Positions 46,669 through 56,320 are shown, counted from the stretch's first letter. The stretch is DNA of 64,000 nt from Streptoalloteichus hindustanus (GCF_900129375.1 NZ_FQVN01000018.1:30253-94252), one strand, 5' to 3'. Numbers and translations are program-made. The notes: a model not told the origin generated them from the letters alone.

Positions 46669-47319
46669 TCAGGAAGCCACAGTCGGCTCCGGGGTGGCCT
46701 GGCCGAGCAGCCGCCAGCTCACGTGGGGGTGGTGCCCGTAGCGGGTCGACAGCTCGCGGGCGAGCAGGGTCATTCGCTCGACGGTGCGGTTCCGGTCCAG
46801 CGGACCCGCGTCGAGGAACCGGAACGGCATCGGCGCGAGCGCCGCCATCACCCGGTCCTTGGCGTCCTGGTCGTCGCCGGTGACCAGCACGTCGCTGAGC
46901 CCCTCCGGGAACTCGGGGCGCTCGAACACGCCCCAGAAGGTGTTCTTGAACGCGCCCACCACGGTGGCCTCCGGCACGGCGGCGGCCAGCACCTCGGCCG
47001 CCGAGGTGTCCGGCGACGTCGTGAAGCCGGTGTAGTCCGCGTTGTACGGGTTGGCCATGCTGACCACGATCTTCCCGGCCAGGGCCGCGCGGTGCCGGGA
47101 CACGAACGGCACCTCGTCCCGGTGCCACAGCGCGAGGAAGACGATGTCGGCGGCGAGCGCGGCCTCGTGGTCGACCGGGGTCGCGCCTAGTTCCGCGGCG
47201 CGGGCGGCGATCCGCTCCGGGTCGCGGCTGCCCCACAGCACCGTGTGGTGCGGGGCGAGCTCGGCGACGAGGGCGTCGCCCATCCGACCGCTGCCGAGAA
47301 CGGCGACCCGCTCAGACAC
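46669..47319 (-). CDS. NADP-binding F420-type reductase domain protein
   Basis: 216 residues. N-terminal Rossmann motif AVLGSGRMGDALVAELA followed by LWGSRDPERIAARAAELGAT (NADP-type, with Arg residues). It contains VFLALWHRDEVPFVSRHRAA and IVVSMANPYNADYTGFTTSP, typical of the F420-oxidoreductase/NADPH-dependent reductase group that also resembles pyrroline-carboxylate reductase. Substrate unknown. Overlaps the end of the YciI-like gene by eight bases, so the two form an operon divergent from a LysR regulator. Confidence 0.85.
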   Translation of the reverse strand: MSERVAVLGSGRMGDALVAELAPHHTVLWGSRDPERIAARAAELGATPVDHEAALAADIVFLALWHRDEVPFVSRHRAALAGKIVVSMANPYNADYTGFTTSPDTSAAEVLAAAVPEATVVGAFKNTFWGVFERPEFPEGLSDVLVTGDDQDAKDRVMAALAPMPFRFLDAGPLDRNRTVERMTLLARELSTRYGHHPHVSWRLLGQATPEPTVAS

Positions 47320-47587
47320 GGGAGACCTCGCTCCGGGTCGGGGTGAACTCGACGATCTCGTAGGTGGCGGCCTGGGACGTCACGAACGGGTCGGTCTCCA
47401 CCACGGCGACGAGCTCGGCCCGGTCGTTCGCCGTCGCCAGGATGACCCCGCCGGTGCGCGGCTCCCGGGGCCCGGACATCAGGAACCGCCCGGCGTCGTA
47501 GTTCCGCTCCAGGTAGGCGCGGTGCTCGGGCAGCAGGCGGTCGATCTCCGCCAACGGCGCCACGTAGTCCAACAGGATCAGGAACAC
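47312..47587 (-). CDS. YciI-like domain protein
   Basis: 91 residues from GTG 47587, preceded by GGGGGAGG. Pattern of the YciI/dimeric alpha-beta barrel family: VFLILLDYVAPLAEIDRLLP, EHRAYLERNYDAGRFLMSGP with the conserved Asp and Gly, and GGVILATANDRAELVAVVET. These small proteins are possible enzymes or binding proteins for small metabolites. First gene of a two-gene operon likely controlled by the divergent LysR regulator. Confidence 0.88.
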   Translation of the reverse strand: MFLILLDYVAPLAEIDRLLPEHRAYLERNYDAGRFLMSGPREPRTGGVILATANDRAELVAVVETDPFVTSQAATYEIVEFTPTRSEVSRV

Positions 47588-47684
47588 GGTGTCGGTCCTC
47601 CCCCGGCGCCGCCGGTGCGGCGCCTTCGGCACCCAGTAGACGACCGCGTCCCGCACCCCGTCCAAGTCCGGTTCCCACTGGCCC

Positions 47685-47701
47685 GATAGGCCGCGCCTAT
47701 C
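47685..47701. promoter_or_regulatory. LysR operator palindrome
   Basis: GATAGGC-CGC-GCCTATC is a perfect palindrome containing the LysR-type ATA-N9-TAT arrangement. It ends eight bases before the lysR start codon and faces the yciI-like operon. Confidence 0.7.
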
Positions 47702-47709
47702 GTGGCCGC

Positions 47710-48618
47710 ATGAGCTGGGACCTGCGTCGGCTGTCGTACTTCCGGGCGGTGGCCGAGGAACGGCACTTCGGTCGGGCGGCCGAGCGCCTGCGCATCACGC
47801 AGCCCTCGCTGAGCCAGCAGATCAAGGCGCTGGAGCGCGCCGTCGGCGCGCCGCTGCTGGAGCGCTCCCCGCGCGGGGTGTCGCTGACCCCGGCCGGCGA
47901 GGTCCTGCTCGACGAGGCCAGGATGTTGCTCAGCCAGGCCGACCACAGCCTGGCGGCCGTGCGGGCGGCGGCCGGGGCGGCGCGCCCGGAGATCCGGGTG
48001 GGCCTGCCCGCCGGCGTGGACGCCGCCCTGCTCCGCCGGATCAAGGAGGCCACCGCGGCGCTCGGCGTCCGGGCCGTCGCGGTCTTCCGGGACACCACGA
48101 CCGCCGCCCAGCCGGACCTCCTCCGCAGGGGCGAGCTGGACCTCGGGCTGCTGCGCGAGCCGGTGGACGCGGACGACCTGCGCCGGCTCCCGGTGGTCAC
48201 CGAGCCGCTCGGGGTGGTGCTGGACGTCGCCCATCCGCTGGCGGAGCGCGACGAGCTGACCCTGGCCGACCTCGCGGGGCAACGGCTGGCGTGGTTCCCC
48301 CGGGAGACCGCCCCCGGCTACCACGACGAGGTGCTGGCGACCTGCCGCGCGCACGGCTGGGACCCCCACACCTGGGCCTGCGAGAGCCGGCGCCACACCT
48401 CCTTCGTGGTGCAGCTGACCACGAACGACGACGTGGTCGCGTTGCTCCCGGAGCACGTGGCGCGGCACGAGCCGGAGCTGGCCTGGCGCCCGCTGCGCGG
48501 GACGCCGCTCCGCCTGCGCGTCAGCGTGGCATGGCGCAAGGACCTGCCGGACGGCCCCGCGCGCTCCCTGGCCCACGCGCTCGCCCCCGCCGCCGACCAG
48601 CCCGTTCTCGACCGCTGA
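47710..48618 (+). CDS. LysR family transcriptional regulator
   Basis: 302 residues from ATG 47710. Winged helix-turn-helix of LysR type: LRRLSYFRAVAEERHFGRAA, then ERLRITQPSLSQQIKALERA (about residues 4-45). The C-terminal effector-binding domain of periplasmic-binding fold follows (RPEIRVGLPAGVDAALLRRI onward). Divergent from the YciI/reductase operon with a perfect palindrome between them, the standard layout for LysR control of a neighbouring operon. The effector is unknown. Confidence 0.92.
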   Translation: MSWDLRRLSYFRAVAEERHFGRAAERLRITQPSLSQQIKALERAVGAPLLERSPRGVSLTPAGEVLLDEARMLLSQADHSLAAVRAAAGAARPEIRVGLPAGVDAALLRRIKEATAALGVRAVAVFRDTTTAAQPDLLRRGELDLGLLREPVDADDLRRLPVVTEPLGVVLDVAHPLAERDELTLADLAGQRLAWFPRETAPGYHDEVLATCRAHGWDPHTWACESRRHTSFVVQLTTNDDVVALLPEHVARHEPELAWRPLRGTPLRLRVSVAWRKDLPDGPARSLAHALAPAADQPVLDR

Positions 48619-48843
48619 GCTGACGGCGTTACCGGGGCACCAGCGGGCCAGCGGGGCTGACCGGTCCTCGCGCCCGCGCCAGGCGTCGACTCGTGCCGAG
48701 CCGCGGATCACCGAGTTTCGGCACGAGCCCCGCCTGTTCGCCGGTCGCCCCGGTCTGCCGGACATCACCGACACGCGCCGCTCTGGCACAACCCCGTCAC
48801 CAACCAGGCCGTTCCCGACCGCTGACGCCGTGCCGGGGCCGCG

Positions 48844-49098
48844 CTAGCGGGTCGGGTGGGGCACGGCGTCGAGCCAGGCGAGGTCCACGTCCTCGGTCCG
48901 GCACCACCGCTCGGCCTGCTCCCTGTCCAGCGGCTCCACGCCGCTGGGGAGGTGCCGGCCGAGGGTGACCCACCCGTCGGCGGCGAGCACGAGCAACCGC
49001 CCCTCGCGGGTGGCGAGCAGGCGGCCGTGCGGGTAGGCCATCGTGCGCGGGGTTCGGTAGTACCGCACGGTCTCGGGTCGCGTCACCCGTCCGATCAT
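48844..49098 (-). CDS. small hypothetical protein
   Basis: 84 residues from ATG 49098 with GGGCAGGG upstream; the frame is open further to 49326, but the extension overlaps the promoter side of the exporter gene. The protein looks soluble, with a beta-rich start (RTMAYPHGRLLATREGRLLV) and the end DREQAERWCRTEDVDLAWLD. No family recognised. It lies between a LysR gene and a heterodimeric exporter and may be unrelated to either. The 225 bases before it hold no gene. Confidence 0.6.
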   Translation of the reverse strand: MIGRVTRPETVRYYRTPRTMAYPHGRLLATREGRLLVLAADGWVTLGRHLPSGVEPLDREQAERWCRTEDVDLAWLDAVPHPTR

Positions 49099-49279
49099 GC
49101 CCTGCCCGGCCGCCCAGGCCGAGTCCTCGGGACCCCCGAACGGGTGGTTTCGCGTCGCCCGGAAGGCGCTGCCGACATCGTCAAGACCCAGGTCAGCGGC
49201 CTGCGCCCGGACAAAAACGGGATGCCACACCGGAACCCGGTCCGTAGCGTCGCGCACGCTCTGGTGAGGGGGGACGGTG

Positions 49280-51148
49280 ATGGCGACGCGACCCGACCGA
49301 GGCGCCCGGCGCGCCCAGCGCTCCACCCTCGCGGTGCTGCGCCGGCTCGGCCCCTACCTGCGGCCGATCCGCGGCGCGCTCGCCCTGGCGATCGTCGCCG
49401 CGCTGGCGGCGAACCTCGCCGGGCTGTCCATCCCGCTGGTGCTCCAACGCGTGCTCGACGGCCCGGTGGCCCAGCGCGACCTCGGCGCGCTGCCGCCGCT
49501 GCTGCTCGCGATCCTGGCGCTCGGCGTGGCGGAGGCCGGCCTGTTCTGGCTGCGCCGCCGCGTCCTGAGCCGGCCGATCACCGGGCTGGAGCAGCGGATG
49601 CGGGCCGACCTCTACCGCCACCTCCAGGGTCTGCCGGTGGCCTTCCACGACCGGTGGCAGTCCGGCCAGTTGCTCTCCCGCGCCACCGGCGACCTGGCCA
49701 CCGTCCGCCGGTTCATGAACTTCTCCGTGGTGTTCCTGCTGGCCAACACGTTCGTGCTGGTGGCGGGCCTGCTGTTGCTGCTGTGGCTGTCACCGGCGCT
49801 GGCCGCCGTGCAGGCCGTCGCCGTGCTGCCGCTGGTCGCGCTGGTCTCGGTGTACGAGAACCGGTACCGCGTGGTGGCCAGGCAGTGCCAGGACCAGGAG
49901 GGGGACCTGGCCACCACGGTCGAGGAGTCGGTGCTCGGCGTCCGGGTGCTCAGGGCCTTCGGTCGGGGCCCGCACCTGACCCGCCGGTTCGTCGGGCAGG
50001 CCAGGGAGCTGCGGTGGCGGGAGCTCCGGCGCGTCCGGCTGCTGGCGGTGCTGTGGACCATCTGCGTCGTGCTCCCCGAGCTGGTGATCGCCGGGCAGCT
50101 CGCCCTCGGCGGGTACGCGGTCGCCCAGGGCGCGATGACCGTCGGCACGCTCGTCGCGGCGATCACCGCCACCAGCTACCTGGAGTGGCCGATCCAGTCG
50201 CTCGGCTGGATGCTCGCCGAGGCGAACAACGCCGCGGCGGCGTGCGAGCGGATCTGGGAGGTGTTCGACGCCCCGCTGTCGATCGCCGACCCGGAGCGGC
50301 CGCGCGCGCTGGCCCCGCCGACGCGGGGCCACCTGCGGTTCGAAGGGGTCCGGTTCGCGCACCCCGGCGCGGACGGCGACCTGCTGCGCGGCGTGGACCT
50401 GGAGGTCCGGCCCGGGGAGACCGTCGCGCTGGTCGGCGCGACCGGCTGCGGCAAGACCGCGCTCACCGCGCTGGTCCCCCGGCTGCACGACGTCACCGGC
50501 GGCCGGGTGCTCGTCGACGGGGTCGACGTGCGCGAGCTGCCCGTGGCCGAGCTGCGCCGCGTCGTGGGCACGGCGTTCGAGGACCCGGTGCTGTTCTCCG
50601 CGAGCGTGCGGGAGAACGTGAAGCTGGGCGTGCCGGAGGCCACCGACGAGCAGGTGTGGGCCGCGTTGCGGGTGGCGCACGCGGCGGAGTTCGTGGCCGC
50701 GCTGCCGTGGGGGCTGTCGACCCGGATCGGCGAGCAGGGGCTGTCCCTGTCCGGCGGGCAGCGCCAGCGCCTGGCGTTGGCGCGGGCGGTGCTCGGCCGG
50801 CCGGCGGTGCTCGTGCTCGACGACCCGTTGTCGGCGTTGGACGTGCACACCGAGGCCGAGGTGGAGGCGGCCCTGCGCCAGGTGCTGCGCGACGCGACCG
50901 CGCTCGTGGTGGCCCACCGGCCGAGCACCGTGCGGCTCGCGGACCGGGTCGCCCTGCTGTCCGGCGGCCGGGTCGTCGCGGTCGGCACGCACGAGGAGCT
51001 GTCGGGGACCTGCCGGGAGTACCGGGCACTGATGTCCACTGTAGACGGACGAGTGGACGGACACGTTGACGGGAAGGCGGACGGGAGGACGGCCGGCCAG
51101 CGGCCCGACTCCACCGGGAACGACGCCGGGGAGGTGACGACGCGGTGA
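49280..51148 (+). CDS. ABC exporter subunit with degenerate ATP site
   Basis: 622 residues from ATG 49280 (GTG 49277 precedes). Six membrane helices occupy residues 30-305, followed by a fused ATPase domain: half of an exporter of the multidrug/lipid type. Walker A GATGCGKTA (about residue 386), signature LSLSGGQRQRL and the His in VVAHRPSTV are intact. The catalytic Glu of Walker B is Asp (VLVLDDPLSALD) and the Q-loop Gln is replaced (TAFEDPVLFS). Such changes mark the degenerate partner of heterodimeric exporters. The C-terminus carries VDGRVDGHVDGKADGR, a low-complexity tail. Stop overlaps the partner gene (GTGA). Confidence 0.93.
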   Translation: MATRPDRGARRAQRSTLAVLRRLGPYLRPIRGALALAIVAALAANLAGLSIPLVLQRVLDGPVAQRDLGALPPLLLAILALGVAEAGLFWLRRRVLSRPITGLEQRMRADLYRHLQGLPVAFHDRWQSGQLLSRATGDLATVRRFMNFSVVFLLANTFVLVAGLLLLLWLSPALAAVQAVAVLPLVALVSVYENRYRVVARQCQDQEGDLATTVEESVLGVRVLRAFGRGPHLTRRFVGQARELRWRELRRVRLLAVLWTICVVLPELVIAGQLALGGYAVAQGAMTVGTLVAAITATSYLEWPIQSLGWMLAEANNAAAACERIWEVFDAPLSIADPERPRALAPPTRGHLRFEGVRFAHPGADGDLLRGVDLEVRPGETVALVGATGCGKTALTALVPRLHDVTGGRVLVDGVDVRELPVAELRRVVGTAFEDPVLFSASVRENVKLGVPEATDEQVWAALRVAHAAEFVAALPWGLSTRIGEQGLSLSGGQRQRLALARAVLGRPAVLVLDDPLSALDVHTEAEVEAALRQVLRDATALVVAHRPSTVRLADRVALLSGGRVVAVGTHEELSGTCREYRALMSTVDGRVDGHVDGKADGRTAGQRPDSTGNDAGEVTTR

Positions 51149-53052
51149 GCCGGGGAACAACCCGCGAGGCGCCCCAGCCCCGGCCCCCGGGCGAGCGGTC
51201 GGACCGCCCGGCCGGGCCGCCGGAGCCCGACGAGTCGTGGCGCGGGGTCGCCGCCGAGGACCAGGACGAGGTCGACCACCAGGTCGGCGCCCGGCTCCAG
51301 GCCCGGTCCCGCCGCCTGCTCCGGTCGCTGCTGCGGCCGCACACCGGTGGCGCCCTGCTCGCGCTCCTCCTGGTAGTGGCGGAGAACGTCGCCCAGCTCA
51401 CCGGGCCGCTGCTGATCGCGGCGGCGATCGACGTCGGCGTGCCCGCCGCGCTGGCCGGCCGACCCGCGCCGCTGACCTGGCACGTCGGCGGCTACGTGGG
51501 CTGCGGCCTCGCCGGCGCGGCCCTGCGCTTCGCGTTCCTCCGGCTCTCCGGGCGGATCGGCCAGGACGTGCTGCTGGAACTGCGGAGACGGGTCTTCGCC
51601 CACGCCCAGCGGCTGTCGCTGTCGTTCCACGAGTCCTACACGTCCGGCCGGATGATCTCCCGGCTGACCAGCGACCTCAGCGCGCTCGACGACCTGCTGG
51701 AGATGGGCCTGGACGGGTTGCTGTCCTCGGCGCTGACCGTGGCCGGCGTGGCCGTGCTGCTGGTGTGGCTGGACCCGCCGCTGGGCCTGGCCGTGCTCGC
51801 GACGTTCGTGCCGTTGTTGTTGCTGGCGCGGTGGTTCCGCCGCCGGTCGCGGTCGACCTACCGGCGCACGCGGACCACGGTTGCGCGGGTGATCGTCCAG
51901 TTCACCGAGACGATGAACGGAGTCCGCGCGGTGCAGGCGTTCCGCAGGGAGCGCCGAAACGAGTCCATTATGGACGATCTGAGCGCGGATTACCGCGCCG
52001 CGCAACAGAACTCGCTGCTGCTGGTCGCCCGGTTCACGGCGTCGGTCCGGCTCGTCGGCAACCTGACGATGGTCGTCGTGCTGGCCGTCGGCGCCTGGCG
52101 GGTGGCGCACGGCCAGCTGGAACTCGGTCTGCTCGCCGCCTTCCTGCTCTACCTGCGCAAGCTCTACGACCCGCTGGACGAGCTGGCGATGGTCGCCAAC
52201 GCCTACTCGGCGGCCGTGGCGGCGCTGGAGAAGATCTCCGGGGTGCTGGAGGAGACGCCCTCGGTGCCCGAGCCCGCCCACCCGGTCCCGCTGCCCGATC
52301 CCAGAGGTGAGCTCCGGTTCTCCGGCGTGGAGTTCCGGTACGGCGAACAGGGCCCGCTCGTGCTCCCACCACTCGACCTGCACGTCCCCGCCGGGCAGAC
52401 CGTGGCCCTGGTCGGCGCCACCGGCGCCGGGAAGTCCACCCTGGCCAAGCTGGTCGCCCGGTTCTACGACCCGATCGCCGGCGCGGTCACCCTGGACGGC
52501 GTCGACCTGCGCAGCGTCAGCGACGCGGACCTGCGGCGCGCGGTCGTGATGGTGACGCAGGAGTCCTTCCTCTTCGAGGGGACGGTCGCGGACAACATCG
52601 CGCTGGGCCGGCCGGACGCCTCCCGCGCCGAGATCGAGGAGGCCGCGACCGCCGTCGGCGCGCACGAGTTCGTCAGCGCGCTGCCGGACGGGTACGACAC
52701 CGACGTCCGCAAGCGCGGCGGCCGGCTCTCGGCCGGGCAACGCCAGCTCGTGGCCTTCGCCCGCGCGTTCCTGGCCGGCCCCCGGGTGCTGGTTCTGGAC
52801 GAGGCGACGTCCAGTCTGGACCTGCCGAGCGAGCGGGCCGTGCAGGCCGCGATGGAGCGGGTGCTGGCCGACCGCACCGCGTTGATCATCGCGCACCGGC
52901 TGTCCACCGTGCTCGTCGCCGACCGCGTCCTGGTGATGGCGGACGGCCGGATCGTGGAGGACGGCCCGCCGGCGGACCTGGTCGCCGGCCGGGGCCGGTT
53001 CGCCCGCCTGCACCGCGCGTGGCTGGACTCGCTCGCGCCGACGACCTCGTGA
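51145..53052 (+). CDS. ABC exporter subunit, catalytic partner
   Basis: 635 residues from GTG 51145. The first 60 residues are hydrophilic, then six membrane helices to about 350 and an ATPase domain. Walker A GATGAGKST, Q-loop VVMVTQESFLF, Walker B with full Glu (VLVLDEATSSLD) and IIAHRLSTV are all canonical. The signature reads LSAGQ in place of LSGGQ, the residue set that would complete the degenerate site with the partner's Asp. With the upstream gene it forms a heterodimeric exporter with one working ATP site, comparable to TM287/288 or BmrCD. Substrate unknown. Confidence 0.93.
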   Translation: MSRGTTREAPQPRPPGERSDRPAGPPEPDESWRGVAAEDQDEVDHQVGARLQARSRRLLRSLLRPHTGGALLALLLVVAENVAQLTGPLLIAAAIDVGVPAALAGRPAPLTWHVGGYVGCGLAGAALRFAFLRLSGRIGQDVLLELRRRVFAHAQRLSLSFHESYTSGRMISRLTSDLSALDDLLEMGLDGLLSSALTVAGVAVLLVWLDPPLGLAVLATFVPLLLLARWFRRRSRSTYRRTRTTVARVIVQFTETMNGVRAVQAFRRERRNESIMDDLSADYRAAQQNSLLLVARFTASVRLVGNLTMVVVLAVGAWRVAHGQLELGLLAAFLLYLRKLYDPLDELAMVANAYSAAVAALEKISGVLEETPSVPEPAHPVPLPDPRGELRFSGVEFRYGEQGPLVLPPLDLHVPAGQTVALVGATGAGKSTLAKLVARFYDPIAGAVTLDGVDLRSVSDADLRRAVVMVTQESFLFEGTVADNIALGRPDASRAEIEEAATAVGAHEFVSALPDGYDTDVRKRGGRLSAGQRQLVAFARAFLAGPRVLVLDEATSSLDLPSERAVQAAMERVLADRTALIIAHRLSTVLVADRVLVMADGRIVEDGPPADLVAGRGRFARLHRAWLDSLAPTTS

Positions 53053-53108
53053 TCCCGTAGGCGGCACCGGCTCAGCGCGCCCAGTTCACCAGGACTGGAC
53101 CGGCGGGT

Positions 53109-53738
53109 TCAGCCCAGCAGGGAGAGCAGCAACAGCGCCCATGCGGTGCCCAGGCCCACCGTCACGCCGTACGCCACCCACCGCCAGACCGGGAGCTCCC
53201 TGGTCAACCACACCGACGGCGCCAGACCCCCAACCACGACGAGGTTCCCGACCAGGCCCAGCAACCAGCTCGTCCCGGCCAGGGTCAGCGTCAGCCCGAC
53301 CACCGCGACCGCGACCACCGCAGCCGTGACCGCGCTCACCGTCAGCCCCGTCGCCCAGGGCGTGGGCTCACCGGAGGCCGGCTCGGGCACGAGCGCGGGC
53401 GCGGGCGCGGGCGCAGGCGCGGGTTCCCGGCGCGCCGGCGGTGGCGGGAGGTCCACGCGCTCCAGCCCGCCGCGGACGGGGTCGGCGTAGTCGACCGGGA
53501 CACCCATCGCCGCGGCGAGCCGGCCGGCGAGCTGTCTGCCGCGCCGCGACACCAGCTCGGCGGTGGTGTCGCCGGGCGGACCGTCGGGCCCGCTCACGGC
53601 CGCCACCACCTGCGCCCACTCGTGCAGGGCGGTGGCCAGTCCGTGCGGCAGCGCCAACGAGTCCGGGTCGACCTCGTGCTCGACCCCGTCCCGCTCGCCG
53701 ACCACCACGGCGCGTCCGGCCCGGGCGTGCAGTTCCAC
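53109..53738 (-). CDS. DUF2537-family membrane protein
   Basis: 209 residues. A soluble N-terminal half (MELHARAGRAVVVGERDGVE, then LATALHEWAQVVAAVSG) is joined by a Pro/Ala run (EPAPAPAPAPALVPEP) to three or four membrane helices (GLTVSAVTAAVVAVAVVGLT onward). This is the layout of DUF2537 proteins such as Rv0882 of M. tuberculosis, which also lie next to a SpoU-type methyltransferase and near sepH. Function unknown; conserved position suggests a role linked to cell envelope or division, which is inference. Confidence 0.82.
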   Translation of the reverse strand: MELHARAGRAVVVGERDGVEHEVDPDSLALPHGLATALHEWAQVVAAVSGPDGPPGDTTAELVSRRGRQLAGRLAAAMGVPVDYADPVRGGLERVDLPPPPARREPAPAPAPAPALVPEPASGEPTPWATGLTVSAVTAAVVAVAVVGLTLTLAGTSWLLGLVGNLVVVGGLAPSVWLTRELPVWRWVAYGVTVGLGTAWALLLLSLLG

Positions 53739-53788
53739 GGGTGCAGCCTAGGGCGTGCCGACCGCCGATGAAGATCGTCGCGGAGCGG

Positions 53789-54601
53789 TCAGGGGCGGGC
53801 GGCGGCGTGGAAGGCGATCGCCGCGGCCGTGGCCACGTTCAGCGAGTCCACACCGGAGGCCATCGGGATCCGCACCGCCGAGTCGGCCGCCGCGATGGCC
53901 TCCTCGGTGAGCCCCGGCCCCTCGGACCCCAACAGCAACGCGACCCGGCCCCGGTCCAGCCCGGCGTCCCGCAACGGGACCGAGTCCGCCCTCGGCGTCA
54001 GCGCGACAACCCGGAAACCGTTGTCCCGCAACATGTCCAGCCCCTGCGGCCAGGGTTCGAGCACGGCGAACGGCACCCGCAGGACGTGCCCCATCGAGAC
54101 CCGCACGCTGCGCCGGTACAGCGGGTCGGCGCAGCCGGCCCCGAGCAGCACGCCGTCGACGCCGAGGGCCGCGGCGTTGCGGAACATCGCCCCCAGGTTC
54201 TCGTGGTCGCCGACGCCCTCCAACACCGCCAGGCAGCGCCGGCCCCGGCCGGGATCGGCCAGTTCCGCCGCGGTCGGCTGGGCCGCCCGGTCGGCGGCGG
54301 CGAGCACGCCCCGGTTCAGGTGGAACCCGACGACCTCGGCCATGACCTCGGCGGAGGCGACGTAGGCCGGCACGTCCAGCCCGACGAGGTCCTCGGCGAG
54401 CTCCTCCACGCGGCGGCGCACGCCGAGCAGCGCCCGCACCGGGTACGGCGAGGCGACCAGCCGCCGCACCACCACGACGCCCTCCGCGATCACCAGACCG
54501 CGCCCGCCGGGACGGTCCGGGCGTCGGTCCGCGCGCGACAGGTCGCGGAAGTCGGCCAGCCGCTCGTCGGCCGGGTCGGTGATCTCGATCAGACGTGCCA
54601 C
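53789..54601 (-). CDS. TrmH/SpoU family RNA 2'-O-methyltransferase
   Basis: 270 residues from GTG 54601; the frame continues upstream but without a better start. SPOUT methyltransferase with N-terminal substrate-binding domain (RGLVIAEGVVVVRRLVASPY). The three knot motifs are present: LEGVGDHENLGAMFRNAAAL with the conserved Asn-Arg (about residue 140), LLLGSEGPGLTEEAI (about 225) and MASGVDSLNVATAAAIAFH. It should methylate ribose of a tRNA or rRNA. It corresponds in position to Rv0881. The RNA target cannot be read from sequence. Confidence 0.92.
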   Translation of the reverse strand: MARLIEITDPADERLADFRDLSRADRRPDRPGGRGLVIAEGVVVVRRLVASPYPVRALLGVRRRVEELAEDLVGLDVPAYVASAEVMAEVVGFHLNRGVLAAADRAAQPTAAELADPGRGRRCLAVLEGVGDHENLGAMFRNAAALGVDGVLLGAGCADPLYRRSVRVSMGHVLRVPFAVLEPWPQGLDMLRDNGFRVVALTPRADSVPLRDAGLDRGRVALLLGSEGPGLTEEAIAAADSAVRIPMASGVDSLNVATAAAIAFHAAARP

Positions 54602-54801
54602 GGTGACCAGTCTCGCACCGCCCCGGCCGGGGGCCGCGCGAAACCGGAGCGGCCGAGCCGCTGACCAGCATTCCCTTGCACAGCGTGAAAAACGGGTCAC
54701 TCACTGCACCGGTTTGGCCGCTAGCGGACCTGTCGACCCTGTGTCACGGTGGGCCATCCCCGGAACCGCTTCCGAACCAGGCCGACCGGAGGGGAAACGG
54801 C

Positions 54802-56298
54802 ATGGGTAGGGACGTCAGCGAACGGAAGTTCTCGCGGGAGGACCGACAGCGCTACCGGGAGAAGGTGCAGCGCTGCCTGGACGCGTTGGCCCGGATGCTC
54901 GCGACCGACGCGTTCCACTTCCCGCGGCGACAGATGGGGTTGGAGATCGAGCTCAACCTGGTGGACGACGCGTTGCGCCCGGCGATGGCCAACACCGTCG
55001 TGCTGGAGAAGATCTCCGACCCGTGCTTCCAGACCGAACTCGGCCAGCACAACATCGAGGTCAACGTTCCGCCGCGACCGTTGGCCGGGGACGAGGCGCT
55101 GGAGCTGGAACGCGACCTGCGCGACGCGCTCAACTCGGCCGACACCAAGGCCGGCGACGCGGGCGCGGGGCTGGTGATGATCGGCATGCTGCCGACGCTG
55201 CGGCCCGAGCACTTCGACCCGCACTGGCTTTCGGTGAACCCGCGGTACTCGTTGCTGAACCGGCAGATCTTCGCGGCCCGCGGCGAGGAGATCGTGCTCG
55301 ACGTGGAGGGCGTGCCGATGCCGGGACGGCACCGGGAGAAGCTCCGGTGCTTCTCGGAGTCGATCCTGCCCGAGTCGTCCTGCACGTCGGTGCAGTGCCA
55401 TCTCCAGGTGGCGCCCAGGGACTTCGCCGCGCACTGGAACGCGGCCCAGTGCCTGGCCGGCGTGCAGGTGGCGCTGGCGGGCAACTCCCCGTTCCTGCTC
55501 GGCAGGGCGCTGTGGCACGAGACCCGCATCCCGATCTTCGAGCAGGCCACCGACACCCGCCCGCAGGAGCTGAAGAACCAGGGCGTGCGGCCCAGGGTGT
55601 GGTTCGGGGAGCGGTGGATCACGTCGATCTTCGACCTGTTCGAGGAGAACGTGCGGTACTTCCCCGCGCTGCTGCCGGAGTCCGAGACGGAGGACCCGTT
55701 GGAGGCGCTGGAGGACGGCCGCGCCCCGCAGCTCTCCGAGCTCCGGCTGCACAACGGCACCGTGTGGCGGTGGAACCGACCGGTCTACGACCTGGTCGAC
55801 GGGGTTCCGCACCTGCGCGTGGAGAACCGGGTGCTGCCGGCGGGGCCGACGGTGGTGGACACCATCGCCAACGCCGCCTTCTTCTACGGCGCGCAGCGGG
55901 CGCTGTGCGACCAGCAGCGTCCACTGTGGACACAGATGTCGTTCCAGGCGGCCGAGGAGAACTTCTACGCCGGCGCCAAGCACGGCCTGGACGCCCAGCT
56001 CTACTGGCCGGGCATCGGCTGGGTCCCGCCCGACGAGCTGGTCCTGCGCCGGCTGCTGCCGATGGCGCACGAGGGACTGCGCGCGTGCGGCGTGTCCGAC
56101 GCCGCGCGGGAGCGGTACCTCGGCCTGATCGAGCAGCGCTGCGTCGCCCGGCGCACCGGCTCGGTGTGGCAGCGGGAAACCGTGTCCCTGCTGGAATCCC
56201 GGGGCATGGACCGCGACGCCGCGCTGGCCGGGATGCTGCAGCGCTACGTGGAGCTCATGCACGCCGGAGAGCCGGTGCACAACTGGCCGGTCGCCTGA
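54802..56298 (+). CDS. glutamate-cysteine ligase family protein
   Basis: 498 residues from ATG 54802, preceded by GGAGGGG. GCS2/carboxylate-amine ligase fold: GLEIELNLVDDALRPAMAN (about residue 51) with the metal-binding Glu residues, QTELGQHNIEVNVPPRPL, and SSCTSVQCHLQVAPRDFAAH (about 195). HNGTVWRWNRPVYDLVDGVP and LRVENRVLPAGPTVVDTIAN follow. Related to EgtA but longer than typical EgtA; ergothioneine genes are absent here, so it probably makes another gamma-glutamyl amide. Substrate left open. Confidence 0.88.
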   Translation: MGRDVSERKFSREDRQRYREKVQRCLDALARMLATDAFHFPRRQMGLEIELNLVDDALRPAMANTVVLEKISDPCFQTELGQHNIEVNVPPRPLAGDEALELERDLRDALNSADTKAGDAGAGLVMIGMLPTLRPEHFDPHWLSVNPRYSLLNRQIFAARGEEIVLDVEGVPMPGRHREKLRCFSESILPESSCTSVQCHLQVAPRDFAAHWNAAQCLAGVQVALAGNSPFLLGRALWHETRIPIFEQATDTRPQELKNQGVRPRVWFGERWITSIFDLFEENVRYFPALLPESETEDPLEALEDGRAPQLSELRLHNGTVWRWNRPVYDLVDGVPHLRVENRVLPAGPTVVDTIANAAFFYGAQRALCDQQRPLWTQMSFQAAEENFYAGAKHGLDAQLYWPGIGWVPPDELVLRRLLPMAHEGLRACGVSDAARERYLGLIEQRCVARRTGSVWQRETVSLLESRGMDRDAALAGMLQRYVELMHAGEPVHNWPVA

Positions 56299-56320
56299 CC
56301 CCGCGCCGACCGCCAGCGGG

